Below, piece after piece: positions 41,833 to 51,283 of a DNA stretch of 56,100 bases. Origin of the DNA: a virus. Under the pieces are notes generated by a model, which was given only the letters and a program-made list of their open reading frames with translations, ran no database searches and was not told the DNA's origin. The first letter of the stretch is position 1, and each line of letters begins with the position of its first letter. A program made the translations under genes and the position numbers. The stretch covers positions 1 to 56,100 of the IMG/VR virus record IMGVR_UViG_3300032397_000015; one strand, given 5' to 3'.

Positions 41833-44743
41833 TGATAGACCTGCGCAAATCTACCACTTGCTTCTCGGACAGTGGCTGCGTAAGAGGCTTGCGTTCATTC
41901 TGTTCCAAGCCGTCGCCGGTCGGCGCCTGGTCCTTGGGGGCCATGGTCTTGCACACGGTGGGGCGATGGCGCCCCTTGCTGGTGCGGGCCTCCTCCTCCT
42001 TCTTTTTCTTGGCCAGGTCGGCCACGCGCTTTTGCGCCGCGGCTGCCTGCTCCTTATCCGTCGCTGGGCGAGTTGCCCCTCCTTCGACCGAGAACCAGTC
42101 GGCATTAGTTCCCGGCGGAGGCCTGTCCGCCTCGTTGGCGTTGGGGCCATAGCCAGCAGCTTTCAACGACTCCTGCCATAGACGAAATTCGAAGTCGTAC
42201 ATGAGCGGGCGGCCGTTGTACCTGGGGAAGTCAGACGGTCCCGCCTCGGTCACCAGCAGCGCGTTGCGCGTCTTGACGTCGGTTGCCTCTTTGCCGGTGT
42301 GGATCTTGGTGTCGAAAATAGGGAATGCGCCGGACATCAAGTTTGGCGCCGGCTTGACGGCGTCGGCGTGTACAGGATCTGCACCGGACACTGCGTCGAC
42401 CTCCAGGGTCGTGGAGGTGGCGGTTGGCGCCGTCGTCTTTCCTGTAGCTGTTCCAGAATAGCCGGAGCCGACGGACGCGTCGCCTACGAACCTGTCGAGA
42501 CGAGCTGTTTTATAGTTGATCGTCCTGGACGCTGCCGGGCTTCCGTTAAAGGTGACGGGTACGTCGCCGGTCGCGGCGGCAAGCTCAACTCCATTGTCGA
42601 ACACCTTGTCGGCGAACTCGCGAGGGGATGCGCCGACGAACCTGAATGCCTGGTCAATCGTCGTGAACGTTCGCTTGGTTCGCTCGGAGGCCATGTCGAA
42701 CTCGTGACCGTTGTCGCGAGCTAGCCGGTATCGAGAGTTCATCTCGACCACGGCGTCGTGCAACTGGATCGCGTCGTTGGCGGGGATGATCCGATCGCGT
42801 AACGCGGCAGGGAGGTCTGCTTCCGTGGCCTTATGATCCTTGGTTGTCTTGGCGGTCAAGGCAGCGGCGATGGCCGCGTCCTGGACCTTGATGTCGGCAG
42901 TTTCCTTTTCTGTCGGCGGCTTGAACAGTACTCGCTGAACGACTCCGACGCTCTTTCCGAACCACTCCGCGTAGCGCAGGTCCAGCCCCTCCAGCGTTCG
43001 ATATGCCTCATCGAACCACTCCGGAACCGGCGGCTGGTTGCCACCCTCGAACACCTTGGAGAAGTCGTAGTTGCCCGCAGCGTCTCGAGCCAAGTCGAAA
43101 TCAAGCGGATCGCCAAGCTTAGAGCTCTTGAAGATGGGGCGATTGAGATCGATCTCGTCAGTCAGACGGGGGTGGCTGATCGTGTATGAGGTGATGGCCG
43201 TGCCGCCAGAATCGATCGAGTGCTGAATACCGTCGAGATAGGCGACGATGTTCATGTTGGCGGCTGAGTCGTCGAGGGCGAGGATGGGAAAGCCGGGGAC
43301 GGGGCGAATGTTGTATGGCCCGGCCAGCGACGTCTGCCTCGCTACGTACTTGGACTTGAAATACTCGTAGCTCGCCACGTTCTGCAGATACTTTGGGACT
43401 CCTCCGGTGCGCGCCCCGGTTGGGGTGCGCTTGCCTGGGTCGGTCAGCGTGAGTGTCGAAGGGGCGGGTGCAAGATTGATGAATTCGTAGACGATTCCAC
43501 GGATGCGCTCCTCGTTGGTCGTCCAGTCGTAGTCGGAGAATGTGGGGGTCTGGCCGGCACCATCCGCAAATTTCCCATCGGCAGATCGCTTCTTGATCGA
43601 CTTGCGGTCCGGATCACGGACGAGCGCCTGGAATACCTCGAGCTCGGTCGGGCGGATGAAGCGGACCCCCTGGAGAGCCTGCGCGGACAGCATCGGGATC
43701 TGCGGCTGCATCTGCAGTCGCGTCGTCTCCTGCAGGAAGTTCTCCTGATACGCCATGCTGTCGTACATGTTAGGAAATAGGATGTTGCACGTCGGAGGCG
43801 ACAGCGAATAAACGTGAGGCTTGAAGATGACGCTGCCGATGACATCGTCCTCGGCGGTCTCATATTCGAATAGGTCAACCTTGGCGACGCCGTTGACGTT
43901 GCGCTTTACGGTCTTCTTGTTGCGCTTGATGTTCCCGAACGAGTCCCGCATGAAGATGCGGGTCTTGAGGTACGGGGGCGCAGGCACGGAGACCCACTCA
44001 TGCATGATGGAGCTAAGTAGCTGGTTGACCATCTCGGCCAGATTGGTCTGCCCTCCGGTGCGTCCGGCCAGGCCATCCAGGAAGTCGGACATCATCGCGA
44101 GCTCGAACAGTTTCGAGGTGGCGCCGGCCGGCCCGCGAATAATCCGGTCGGTCAGGCGAAATCGGTTACGGACGTTCGTGTAAAACGGGTTCACGTTGCC
44201 GACATCGTCGATGGCGGAAATCATGGTGTCCATGAATCGCTCTTCCGGCTGGTCTTTGGCCGCGCCCAGGCGCTGGCTCATGTAGCCGTACGACCCCGTC
44301 GAGTTCACCGTCCCGAGCTTGGCGAAACCGCCAGAGTCAGCGGTGACCAGCTGGTCGACGATGTTGCCGCCAGCTGAGGTCAGGTTCAGCCAGAACTGAC
44401 GAGCCTCGACCCAGTAAACCGAGGGATCTGCGCACTGGACGGTAAAGTTTCGACCTCCGCCTTGACGGCTGAAGCCTCTGGAGATGACGACGCCCTCGAA
44501 CAGGAGCTTGTAGTCAGACAGGTCGCCGGCCGGGCTGATGTCCCAGGGATCGGTTGTGAAAATATGGATCCACGTCCCGGGCATGATGTGCTTGATCGTG
44601 TTGGTCGGGACGAGCTCGATCTGAGCCATGGCCGGGGATCCAATGGTCCCGGACACGTTCGTGTGAACGAGCGCGTTCTCGATGAGCTGCCCCTCGAGGT
44701 AGATGCGCAGCTTGACGCTGGTTCCTGATCCGTGGCGGGCCAT
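41783..44743 (-). CDS. Baseplate hub protein (gp27/D-like N-terminus)
   Basis: 986 residues, ATG at 44743. The N-terminal 120 residues (LVHTNVSGTIGSPAMAQIEL, GTWIHIFTTDPW, LLFEGVVISRGFSRQGGGRN, FTVQCADPSVYW) match the hub fold of late-control-D/gp27-type proteins that cap the tail tube. The middle is long and of unclear fold. The C-terminus (about 800-986) is Ala/Lys rich and ends in a charged helix. It overlaps the sigma gene by 50 bases. The length is well above simple hub proteins, so extra domains are fused. Confidence 0.75.
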   Translation of the reverse strand: MARHGSGTSVKLRIYLEGQLIENALVHTNVSGTIGSPAMAQIELVPTNTIKHIMPGTWIHIFTTDPWDISPAGDLSDYKLLFEGVVISRGFSRQGGGRNFTVQCADPSVYWVEARQFWLNLTSAGGNIVDQLVTADSGGFAKLGTVNSTGSYGYMSQRLGAAKDQPEERFMDTMISAIDDVGNVNPFYTNVRNRFRLTDRIIRGPAGATSKLFELAMMSDFLDGLAGRTGGQTNLAEMVNQLLSSIMHEWVSVPAPPYLKTRIFMRDSFGNIKRNKKTVKRNVNGVAKVDLFEYETAEDDVIGSVIFKPHVYSLSPPTCNILFPNMYDSMAYQENFLQETTRLQMQPQIPMLSAQALQGVRFIRPTELEVFQALVRDPDRKSIKKRSADGKFADGAGQTPTFSDYDWTTNEERIRGIVYEFINLAPAPSTLTLTDPGKRTPTGARTGGVPKYLQNVASYEYFKSKYVARQTSLAGPYNIRPVPGFPILALDDSAANMNIVAYLDGIQHSIDSGGTAITSYTISHPRLTDEIDLNRPIFKSSKLGDPLDFDLARDAAGNYDFSKVFEGGNQPPVPEWFDEAYRTLEGLDLRYAEWFGKSVGVVQRVLFKPPTEKETADIKVQDAAIAAALTAKTTKDHKATEADLPAALRDRIIPANDAIQLHDAVVEMNSRYRLARDNGHEFDMASERTKRTFTTIDQAFRFVGASPREFADKVFDNGVELAAATGDVPVTFNGSPAASRTINYKTARLDRFVGDASVGSGYSGTATGKTTAPTATSTTLEVDAVSGADPVHADAVKPAPNLMSGAFPIFDTKIHTGKEATDVKTRNALLVTEAGPSDFPRYNGRPLMYDFEFRLWQESLKAAGYGPNANEADRPPPGTNADWFSVEGGATRPATDKEQAAAAQKRVADLAKKKKEEEARTSKGRHRPTVCKTMAPKDQAPTGDGLEQNERKPLTQPLSEKQVVDLRRSIIEAYREELANARGFTG

Positions 44744-44747
44744 ATGA

Positions 44748-45878
44748 TCAGTCGTATGTAAATGGGATGATGCTGGGCGGCAGTTTTGATCCGGACGAGG
44801 TCAGAGAGTCTGACTGGCCGAACGACATTGACGAGCTGGGTCTCTTGGCATCGGTGGCGCCGGAAGCCGCACCGGGCTGCGCTGACTCCCCGGACGTCAA
44901 GTCCGTCCCGACGACCACTGTCACGTCGGCGGCGGGGTGGAACCTGTTGGCGAAGTATTCCCTCATCAAGAGAAAGGTCTCGATTCCGTCCTGCCCGCCC
45001 GTCTTCGTGACGTCGAGGGCAGCGTTGAGCGATGCGAATACCATGTCCTCGGATTCGGTGCTGCCCGACCTGGCGAACCTGGCGTCGAGGGCAGCGATTG
45101 GATTCAGGCTGGACCGGTTGATGACAAGCAGGGTGAACTGAAACGGCACCGCCTTGTCGGCCAGCGCCGACTGGCTGATAGAGCAGTTCATCATGTACCC
45201 CTCCACCATGACGTCATCGTATTGCAAGATCATCGTTGCGCGTTGCTTGACGGCCTGAGAACCGCGCAGGAAGTTATCGTAGTTGAACTGGAACTCGTTC
45301 TTCCAGTCATGGTTGCTGGCATTGAGGAGCGTACCAGAATAGCTATAGACCTCAGGCTTGCGACCAAAGAAGAAAGCCACCCACTCGCCGAAGGTGTCGA
45401 TGACCTGGACCTTCTCCTCTCGGGTTTCGTTGACCTGCTCAAGGAAGAACTTGGTGTTCGGTGGAATCAGGTTGATCCACGGCACCTGAGATTCCCCCGG
45501 CTTTAGCGCCGCGATCTCCGCTGACTTCCTTCGCCGAATCAACCTGATCGTAGCCGGCTGATCTTTCTTCTCTGATAGCTGCCTGGCCAATGAGTTCTCG
45601 CGCAGATTGGTTTCGAACTTGGCCCTCTTGACAGGGGACGCGTTGGACAGCAAGTGGCGAGACTGACGATACGAGTCGTCATTCTGCCAACCATCAAACA
45701 TGTCAACCTTGATGCTCGGGTCATCGGTCGTGACGTCGACCAGGGAGTTCGACCCCTCCGAGAAGGCGTCAGTGAGGAACAGGTCGTGCTGAACGACCTG
45801 GCCGTTGCCGACCGCTCCGACGCCTTCGAGCTGCGCCTGGGTCTCTTCCTTTGAGGTAGATGGCGGTAGATTTGCCAT
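44748..45878 (-). CDS. Baseplate/tail-tube-initiator-like protein
   Basis: 376 residues. The core (about 120-260) has VPWINLIPPNTKFFLEQVNE, FGEWVAFFFGRKPEVYSYSG and MILQYDDVMVEGYMMNCSIS, a beta-rich layout found in baseplate hub and tail-tube initiator proteins. The C-terminus is Ser/Gly rich. It sits between the Ig-like protein and the hub, four bases from the hub gene. The specific role (T4 gp48/gp54-type) is inferred. Confidence 0.65.
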   Translation of the reverse strand: MANLPPSTSKEETQAQLEGVGAVGNGQVVQHDLFLTDAFSEGSNSLVDVTTDDPSIKVDMFDGWQNDDSYRQSRHLLSNASPVKRAKFETNLRENSLARQLSEKKDQPATIRLIRRRKSAEIAALKPGESQVPWINLIPPNTKFFLEQVNETREEKVQVIDTFGEWVAFFFGRKPEVYSYSGTLLNASNHDWKNEFQFNYDNFLRGSQAVKQRATMILQYDDVMVEGYMMNCSISQSALADKAVPFQFTLLVINRSSLNPIAALDARFARSGSTESEDMVFASLNAALDVTKTGGQDGIETFLLMREYFANRFHPAADVTVVVGTDLTSGESAQPGAASGATDAKRPSSSMSFGQSDSLTSSGSKLPPSIIPFTYD

Positions 45879-46804
45879 TACGCCTTTCCTCCCCCGTTCA
45901 GGCCAGATCTGGACACGGTTGAGTCGAAGCTGCCGGCCCGCAGCTGGATTTGCTCATCAACGGCCAGCGCGATTGAGCGAATTGCCACATGGCCATCCAT
46001 GGTGCGTCGCAGCAGTTTCTGTTTACGGATACCGATAGGGCCGTAGACCGAATCGAATATTTGGATCGTTGGGTCCGGTGCGTCTCCAAACACCAGCTCG
46101 AACTCGGCGCTGTTGTACCGCGGATCCACCAGGTTGCCGTCATCATCGAACGCCGCCAGCGCCGTCAACCTGTATGTCGACCCGCCGCCGACGTACCGCA
46201 GGGTCACATAGTCAGGGTGGTTCACGTTGGACATGACCTCCACGATAGACAACGGCGCCGCGCCTTCGGAGACCAAGTCGATCTTCCAGTTGGGCGGGAA
46301 CAAGAGGTTGCCATCCTGGCGAAGCGGGCGATTGAAGTAAGCGACCAAGACGTTCGGCTGCGGGTTGCGAACCTTGAGTAGCCGAAGACCTGCCCCAACG
46401 TTGAAGTGGTAGACGAGCTCGCTCGCCTCGTCGCTGTCGTCCTTGACGTAGACGAACACCTCTTGCCGGCTGCCCAGCGGGAACTGGACGGGGAGTCGGA
46501 GTTCGACGTCGATGCCGTTGCCATCGTTCAGCGCCGTAAACATGGTGGCGCCGTTCTGCGCAACTCCGCCCAGGACGTAGGTCACGGCACCGACGGAGAT
46601 CCTCAGTGTGGCCTGACCTACCAGCGAGTCGTCGGTCAAGCGGATGAAGATCGGGGTGCTCTGCGCAACGTCGGACTCGTCGTCCACTGGTTCCAGTGGA
46701 GCGATGACAGGTGGGCCTGGAGGCGGAGTGATGCCCGAGCCCCACTGGGAGTCACCCCACTTGCCCTTGCCGATGCCCTGCGTTCCTGATGGAGGGGTGC
46801 TCAT
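45878..46804 (-). CDS. Ig-like virion protein
   Basis: 308 residues; overlaps neighbours at both ends. The N-terminus is Gly/Pro rich (GTQGIGKGKWGDSQWGSG). Two or three beta domains follow, with PIFIRLTDDSLVGQATLRIS, QEVFVYVKDDSDEASELVYH and NVLVAYFNRPLR, the strand pattern of bacterial Ig-like or 'BIG' domains common on phage virions. Role: tail decoration or baseplate periphery. Confidence 0.65.
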   Translation of the reverse strand: MSTPPSGTQGIGKGKWGDSQWGSGITPPPGPPVIAPLEPVDDESDVAQSTPIFIRLTDDSLVGQATLRISVGAVTYVLGGVAQNGATMFTALNDGNGIDVELRLPVQFPLGSRQEVFVYVKDDSDEASELVYHFNVGAGLRLLKVRNPQPNVLVAYFNRPLRQDGNLLFPPNWKIDLVSEGAAPLSIVEVMSNVNHPDYVTLRYVGGGSTYRLTALAAFDDDGNLVDPRYNSAEFELVFGDAPDPTIQIFDSVYGPIGIRKQKLLRRTMDGHVAIRSIALAVDEQIQLRAGSFDSTVSRSGLNGGGKA

Positions 46805-49800
46805 TTTCCGAAGTTAGCCTCTACGTGTTGGGCAGGCGGGGCGGCTGGGGAGGAGGTGCCTCCTGGCGGTGGGGGCATCCCGCCACCAGACGTACCGCCG
46901 CCGCCAGAGACGCCAGGAAGCGACGAGATGCGCTTATCCATCGCTTGAATCATGCTGGCGGTGCGCTGCAGTGACTTGTTGATCGCGGTCATCGCCTGCT
47001 CCTGTTCGCCGAAGCCGATGGCATGGGAGGCGGAGGCCGGGCCATGGCGCTTAGCCTTCAGCTGGTCGGTAGTCTTGATCTGGCCGAGGACGCCATCTGC
47101 GATGCTCTGTCCCTCCGTGGAGAAGTCCTTGTCAATCTTGGCCATCTGCTTGGCCTTGTCCGCCTCCGACAACTTCGGCAGAGGGACGCTGAACCAGCCC
47201 AAGTCCATCGTGCCGGTTCGGATTTCCTGTGCCTGCCTGTCGTGCTTGGCCACGCCGTCCTGGGTGTGGAACCTCTTGGTCACGTCGAAGTCCTTCATGT
47301 TCAGCTTCGCGACGTCTTCGCCGCGATGGTGAATCAGGTACGACTCATAGGCCAGCTGGGCCTCGGTGTTGGCGCCCTTGAAGTTTCCTCTGCGAATCAT
47401 GTCCTCGACGCCACCCTTACCTGACCAATGGTCCTCGCCGCGCATTCCCTTCGCGGTGACGGTGGAGGCGTCTAGCGGACGTCCGTCGCCAAACGCCCTG
47501 GCGATTACGTGGCTGTATACCTTGTCATAGGCCTCCAGGGTGTCGGCTCCTGCGGCGCCCAGGGCCGCCGTGATCTGCAGGGCTTGACCCTTGAGCTTGT
47601 CCATGGGAACGCCTAGGGCGCGCAGCGTAGCGCCCTGTAAGTCATTCTCTCCGATCGCCCCGTTCTCAAGGCCCTTCATCGCCCGCGCCCTCTCCTTTGG
47701 ATCCTTGATGGCGCTGAACAGCGAGCGCGCGTTGGCGTTGAACACGATAGCCGCATCCCTTGCTGCTTCGGCGCCAGGGTCCTTGGCGATGGTCTCGATG
47801 TTCTGGCCCATGGCCATGATCAGACGGTCCTGCGTGGAGAGATGGTCGCCGGTCTTGCTGATGTCAGCGCTCGCCTCTAGCTTGATCCTGCCGGACGCAT
47901 CCGGATCCATCCCAACCTGGTAGGCGATGTGATCGGCGTAAGACAGCTCCTTCTTGGTCAGCGGCAGGCCTCCATAATTCATGGCCGCAGCTTGATACTG
48001 CTTGGCATCCCAACTCAGCCCGCCGGCTTGAATGGTTCCAACTCCAGCTGCGACCGGGGTCATTCCGGACAGGCGAAGCGCCGTCTCGGTCATGGCCGTC
48101 GCGCGTTTGCTGCCACTCGTCCAGCCTAGCGTCATCCCACTTAGGTCCGCTCCTGCCGTCCTGGCAGCGGTATCTGGATCGAAGTCGATGTATCCCATCT
48201 TGGCCTTGATGCCCGCCTCAGTCTTGTCGTAGGCGGCGGCACCCTCCATGGTGCGGCGACGGATCCCTTCTTCGGTGGACTCGAAAATGTTGCCGATTCC
48301 GTTAAAGACATCGCCTATGACGCCCGCGGCGGCACGAGCATTTTCAACAACAAGGCCAACGCCTGCTCCGACGATGGCGCCTGGAATTCCGCCACCAAGC
48401 ACCGCTCCTGAGATGGCGCCCGAGACCGCGCCGCCCAGTCCAAAGCCGGGGCGGTCATCGCCCGGGATGGCAGACATAGTGGCGCCCAGCCTGGTGTCCT
48501 GGCTCCCATCGGCCAGAGCGGCAATCTGCCGACGCTTGGTCTCAGCGCTCGATCCACCGCCGCCGGGGCGGTGCTCCAGGCCGCCGATGTACGCTTCGGC
48601 CTGTGTGCCGGTCATGCCGTACATGTTCATCGCGGCCATACGCTTGGCTTCGTTGCCGGACATTCCCGGCATCAGGTCAGAGATGATGTCGCTCATCCCC
48701 TCGATCTGATTCATGGCCATGGCTCGGATGCCACTAGAGCCGATGCTGCGGCGATACTCGTCGCTGTGAACCTGGAACTTGCCCATGTTGGAGATCATGT
48801 CGCCGCCCTGGGACATGGCGTCGAGGGCCTGTCCGGGCAAGTCCATCATGCCCCCCAACGGCTGACCACCTCGAGCGGCCATCAGCTGCATCATTCCCAT
48901 GGGGCTGGAGGCCGCCGCCAACTGCGTTCCGCCGATCAGCGCCGCGACTCCGGTGCGACCGCCAAGAATCGTCATCTCCTCACCGGAGATGCCGGACGCC
49001 GACGCCTGACCGAGGGCCCCGGAGAACAGCTGCCCGCCCTGCGCCCCGGTGAACCCCATGCCACGGGCCGTGGAGGCTCCCATGCCGTACATCATCGAGC
49101 CCAGGCCGCCATCGCCGCCGACGCCAGTAGCGCGCATAAACCCCTCTTCCAGGGTCAACCCCTTCTGGGTGGCGTTCTTGATGACCTGGGTGGCCTGCGA
49201 GAGAGAGCCGTGCACCATCTCCGCCCCCTCGCGGATGGCGGCGGCATAGTCCATGTACTGCTGCTTTGCCTTACCTGGATCGGTCGAGCTCGGAAGCATC
49301 CCATTTTCGCGAGCCAGGGCCATGATGTCGCCGAACTGGTTCGGGTCCATCTTGATAGACATGGAGGCATCGCGCGCAGCCAGCCCCAGCTCTGCCTGCT
49401 GCGTTCGCGTAAGATTCCGGCCGGAGCCAACGATGTCTCCCATCTCCTTGGCCGTCCCAACCCCTTGCCCGATGTCGGCAAAGTGGGCTTGGATCTTGTC
49501 AGAGACATAGTTCATCGCGACCAGCCCGAGGCCCACGCCGCCGGCCAGCCCGCCGATAGCGGCACCGGCGCCGGCTGCCTCGGCCCCGAACATGCTCGTC
49601 GCGGCAGCGCTACCGGCCCACCCACCGGCTGCTGTGCCGACCCAGGACCCGGCTCTGTCGGCAATGAGACCGCCGCCAATGGAGGCGATCGAGCTCTGCG
49701 CCGCCATGGAGGCCGCCTGGCGAGCCTGGATGGACCGTTCGATGTTGTTCCCGGTAACGGCCATGGCGAACTCGCCAGCCGAGACGCCGGGCGGGGCCAT

Positions 49801-50127
49801 GCGCCCCGCCATCGCCATGCCATCCGGGCCGGCAACCAGGCCCTCCTGGGCTAGCGTAGTCTGCGCCCCCTGCATGCCGTAGTGCGGCGAGTAGGCAATG
49901 GCGGGGTCCGTGTAGGTGCCACCCCGCCCGCCGCCCATCCCGCCCATCGCCCCCATCATCTGGTTCATGCCAGTGGAGACGCCGCCGCCGAAATTGGTCT
50001 GAGCCAGGCCACCGCCGCCGAAGCCACCGCCGCCCAGGGCCATGCCGACCTGGGAACGGATCTCCGACAGGCCAGACATGATCTGGCTGGTGTCGAGGCG
50101 TGCGACGTAGTTGAACTCAGTAGCCAC
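46801..50127 (-). CDS. Tail length tape measure protein
   Basis: 1108 residues from a GTG at 50127 behind GGAGATAGA. It has the usual layout: a short N-terminal domain, a Gly/Met-rich stretch (about 30-75), hydrophobic Gly/Ala segments (SSIASIGGGLIADRAGSWVG, SAAATSMFGAEAAGAGAAIG), long helical central regions and a Gly/Pro-rich C-terminus. It sets tail length and is ejected ahead of the DNA. At about 1.5 angstroms per residue a tail near 165 nm is expected. It follows the two chaperone-like genes, as in other tailed phages. Confidence 0.9.
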   Translation of the reverse strand: MATEFNYVARLDTSQIMSGLSEIRSQVGMALGGGGFGGGGLAQTNFGGGVSTGMNQMMGAMGGMGGGRGGTYTDPAIAYSPHYGMQGAQTTLAQEGLVAGPDGMAMAGRMAPPGVSAGEFAMAVTGNNIERSIQARQAASMAAQSSIASIGGGLIADRAGSWVGTAAGGWAGSAAATSMFGAEAAGAGAAIGGLAGGVGLGLVAMNYVSDKIQAHFADIGQGVGTAKEMGDIVGSGRNLTRTQQAELGLAARDASMSIKMDPNQFGDIMALARENGMLPSSTDPGKAKQQYMDYAAAIREGAEMVHGSLSQATQVIKNATQKGLTLEEGFMRATGVGGDGGLGSMMYGMGASTARGMGFTGAQGGQLFSGALGQASASGISGEEMTILGGRTGVAALIGGTQLAAASSPMGMMQLMAARGGQPLGGMMDLPGQALDAMSQGGDMISNMGKFQVHSDEYRRSIGSSGIRAMAMNQIEGMSDIISDLMPGMSGNEAKRMAAMNMYGMTGTQAEAYIGGLEHRPGGGGSSAETKRRQIAALADGSQDTRLGATMSAIPGDDRPGFGLGGAVSGAISGAVLGGGIPGAIVGAGVGLVVENARAAAGVIGDVFNGIGNIFESTEEGIRRRTMEGAAAYDKTEAGIKAKMGYIDFDPDTAARTAGADLSGMTLGWTSGSKRATAMTETALRLSGMTPVAAGVGTIQAGGLSWDAKQYQAAAMNYGGLPLTKKELSYADHIAYQVGMDPDASGRIKLEASADISKTGDHLSTQDRLIMAMGQNIETIAKDPGAEAARDAAIVFNANARSLFSAIKDPKERARAMKGLENGAIGENDLQGATLRALGVPMDKLKGQALQITAALGAAGADTLEAYDKVYSHVIARAFGDGRPLDASTVTAKGMRGEDHWSGKGGVEDMIRRGNFKGANTEAQLAYESYLIHHRGEDVAKLNMKDFDVTKRFHTQDGVAKHDRQAQEIRTGTMDLGWFSVPLPKLSEADKAKQMAKIDKDFSTEGQSIADGVLGQIKTTDQLKAKRHGPASASHAIGFGEQEQAMTAINKSLQRTASMIQAMDKRISSLPGVSGGGGTSGGGMPPPPGGTSSPAAPPAQHVEANFGK

Positions 50128-50128
50128 T

Positions 50129-50482
50129 CTATCTCCTGCCGACCGGCTTCTTCTGTTTCAGAACGTTCTTCATTCTCCCCCAAGATCCCTTCTCGAGCGA
50201 GTTTCCCACAGGGACGATCGAGTATGCCTTCTCTTTCTCTGCCTCCATGATTTCCATGGCTCTCTCGACCGCGTTTGCTCGCTCCTTGCCGACCTCTGGG
50301 AACATCTCCTCGATTAACTTACGCAGCGCTCCTTGCGCCTTGTCTGGATTCACTGCCGCCGTGCAGACCGCGATGGTCTGGTAGAGGCTGATTCGCTGCT
50401 GTTTCCTCCACGCCGCAATCGCTAGGCTCTCACTGAGGCTGCCGTACTCAACGTCAGTCCCTTGGACCAGGTGGAGGTACAC
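50129..50482 (-). CDS. Tail-assembly-chaperone-like protein, second gene
   Basis: 117 residues from a GTG, helical throughout (SESLAIAAWRKQQRISLYQT, IEEMFPEVGKERANAVERAM) with a basic tail (KNVLKQKKPVGRR). It is two bases from the tape-measure start and in the -1 frame relative to the upstream gene, the position of the frameshift product of tail chaperones. The -1 frame is open upstream of the GTG for about 30 codons, but no canonical slippery heptamer is present, so independent initiation is more likely. Confidence 0.65.
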   Translation of the reverse strand: MYLHLVQGTDVEYGSLSESLAIAAWRKQQRISLYQTIAVCTAAVNPDKAQGALRKLIEEMFPEVGKERANAVERAMEIMEAEKEKAYSIVPVGNSLEKGSWGRMKNVLKQKKPVGRR

Positions 50483-50505
50483 CCGCGCCCATCCCGAGGG
50501 AGAGC

Positions 50506-51186
50506 CTAGGACCCCGAGAAGGAGTCTTCTTTCTTCAGGTGGTCGGTCAGGGCCTGGTTGAACAGCGTGACCTTGCTAGACACGATGTCGACGAAGCCTG
50601 ATCCGCGCTCTTCGAACCACTTCATACGGTCGGTTAGCGATTCGCCGATCGACTGCCCGTCCAGTTTCTGGACCGCCATAGCGGCAATGGCCATCGCATT
50701 CATCTGCCGCAGAAAGAACTCGCTAACCTGCTTCTCTTTGCCATCTTTGGTCTTGGACCAGTCGCCGTTCATGATGAACGTGTCGATCTCCTTGAGGTCC
50801 TTGGCCTGCGACGACCTGACTGTGACGATGTGACTACCCAGGACCTTGAGGTCGCGGACCACATAGCCGCGGAAAATATAATCCTGTACATCGGCATCGG
50901 TGAAGGCGGCGATGCCAAGCTTCTTCTCGATGCCGCCATGCAACTGATCGAACCCGCATTTGGCACAAAAGGCGGCGCTTCGCGGAACCTCTGCGCGACA
51001 GAAGGTGTTGCGGCAGCTCAGGTCTTCCGCGGCCTCTGCCACAGGCGCGGCCTCCACCTCTGCCGCCGGACGTGTCATCCGCTTAACATTCTCGGGAGCC
51101 GCTGAGCCAATTCCGGCTGGCATGCTCGGCTGGCGTGACTTCTGCTTATCCAGCTGCTCTTGGATATCCGGGGGCAAGTTTGACAT
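50506..51186 (-). CDS. Tail-assembly-chaperone-like protein, first gene, with zinc ribbon
   Basis: 226 residues, ATG at 51186 behind AAAGGAT. A disordered N-terminus is followed by a four-Cys zinc ribbon (CRNTFC ... FCAKCG, about 58-77). A soluble alpha/beta domain follows (DADVQDYIFRGYVVRDLKVL, SEFFLRQMNAMAIAAMAVQK, FVDIVSSKVTLFNQALTDHL). Two genes before the tape measure, it is placed where tail assembly chaperones lie. First gene of the tail operon, with a sigma-70-like promoter 37-65 bases upstream. The zinc ribbon is not usual for chaperones, so a separate function is possible. Confidence 0.6.
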   Translation of the reverse strand: MSNLPPDIQEQLDKQKSRQPSMPAGIGSAAPENVKRMTRPAAEVEAAPVAEAAEDLSCRNTFCRAEVPRSAAFCAKCGFDQLHGGIEKKLGIAAFTDADVQDYIFRGYVVRDLKVLGSHIVTVRSSQAKDLKEIDTFIMNGDWSKTKDGKEKQVSEFFLRQMNAMAIAAMAVQKLDGQSIGESLTDRMKWFEERGSGFVDIVSSKVTLFNQALTDHLKKEDSFSGS

Positions 51187-51222
51187 ATCGATCCTTTTGA
51201 TTCACCGGGTTGTAGCCGGTCC

Positions 51223-51251
51223 AGTGTAGGCCGCGACGACGGCCCGGTCAA
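51223..51251 (-). promoter_or_regulatory. Sigma-70-like promoter of the tail operon
   Basis: On the minus strand TTGACC (51251-51246), a 17-base spacer and TACACT (51228-51223) form a well-spaced host-like promoter upstream of the gene starting at 51186. The -35 is 5 of 6 to consensus and the -10 is 4 of 6. Confidence 0.55.
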
Positions 51252-51268
51252 CGCATCCCCGGTCGTCC

Positions 51269-51283
51269 GGCATAAGGAACTCA
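51269..51283 (+). promoter_or_regulatory. GGCATAAG element, copy 4 (candidate phage promoter)
   Basis: GGCATAAGGAACTCA lies only 11 bases before the start codon at 51295 and runs into the ribosome binding site AAGGAGGA. It shares the first ten bases with copy 2 but not the TTTGA block. Because the ribosome binding site directly follows, transcription would have to begin within or just after the element. Confidence 0.6.

Noticed and set aside
48571-49854. Plus-strand frame of 427 codons opposite the tape measure
   Set aside because: His/Arg/Ala-rich shadow composition within a clear tape-measure gene.
50506-50560. Programmed -1 frameshift between the two chaperone-like genes
   Set aside because: Open -1 frame exists but no canonical slippery heptamer or clear pseudoknot was seen; kept only as a question in the findings.
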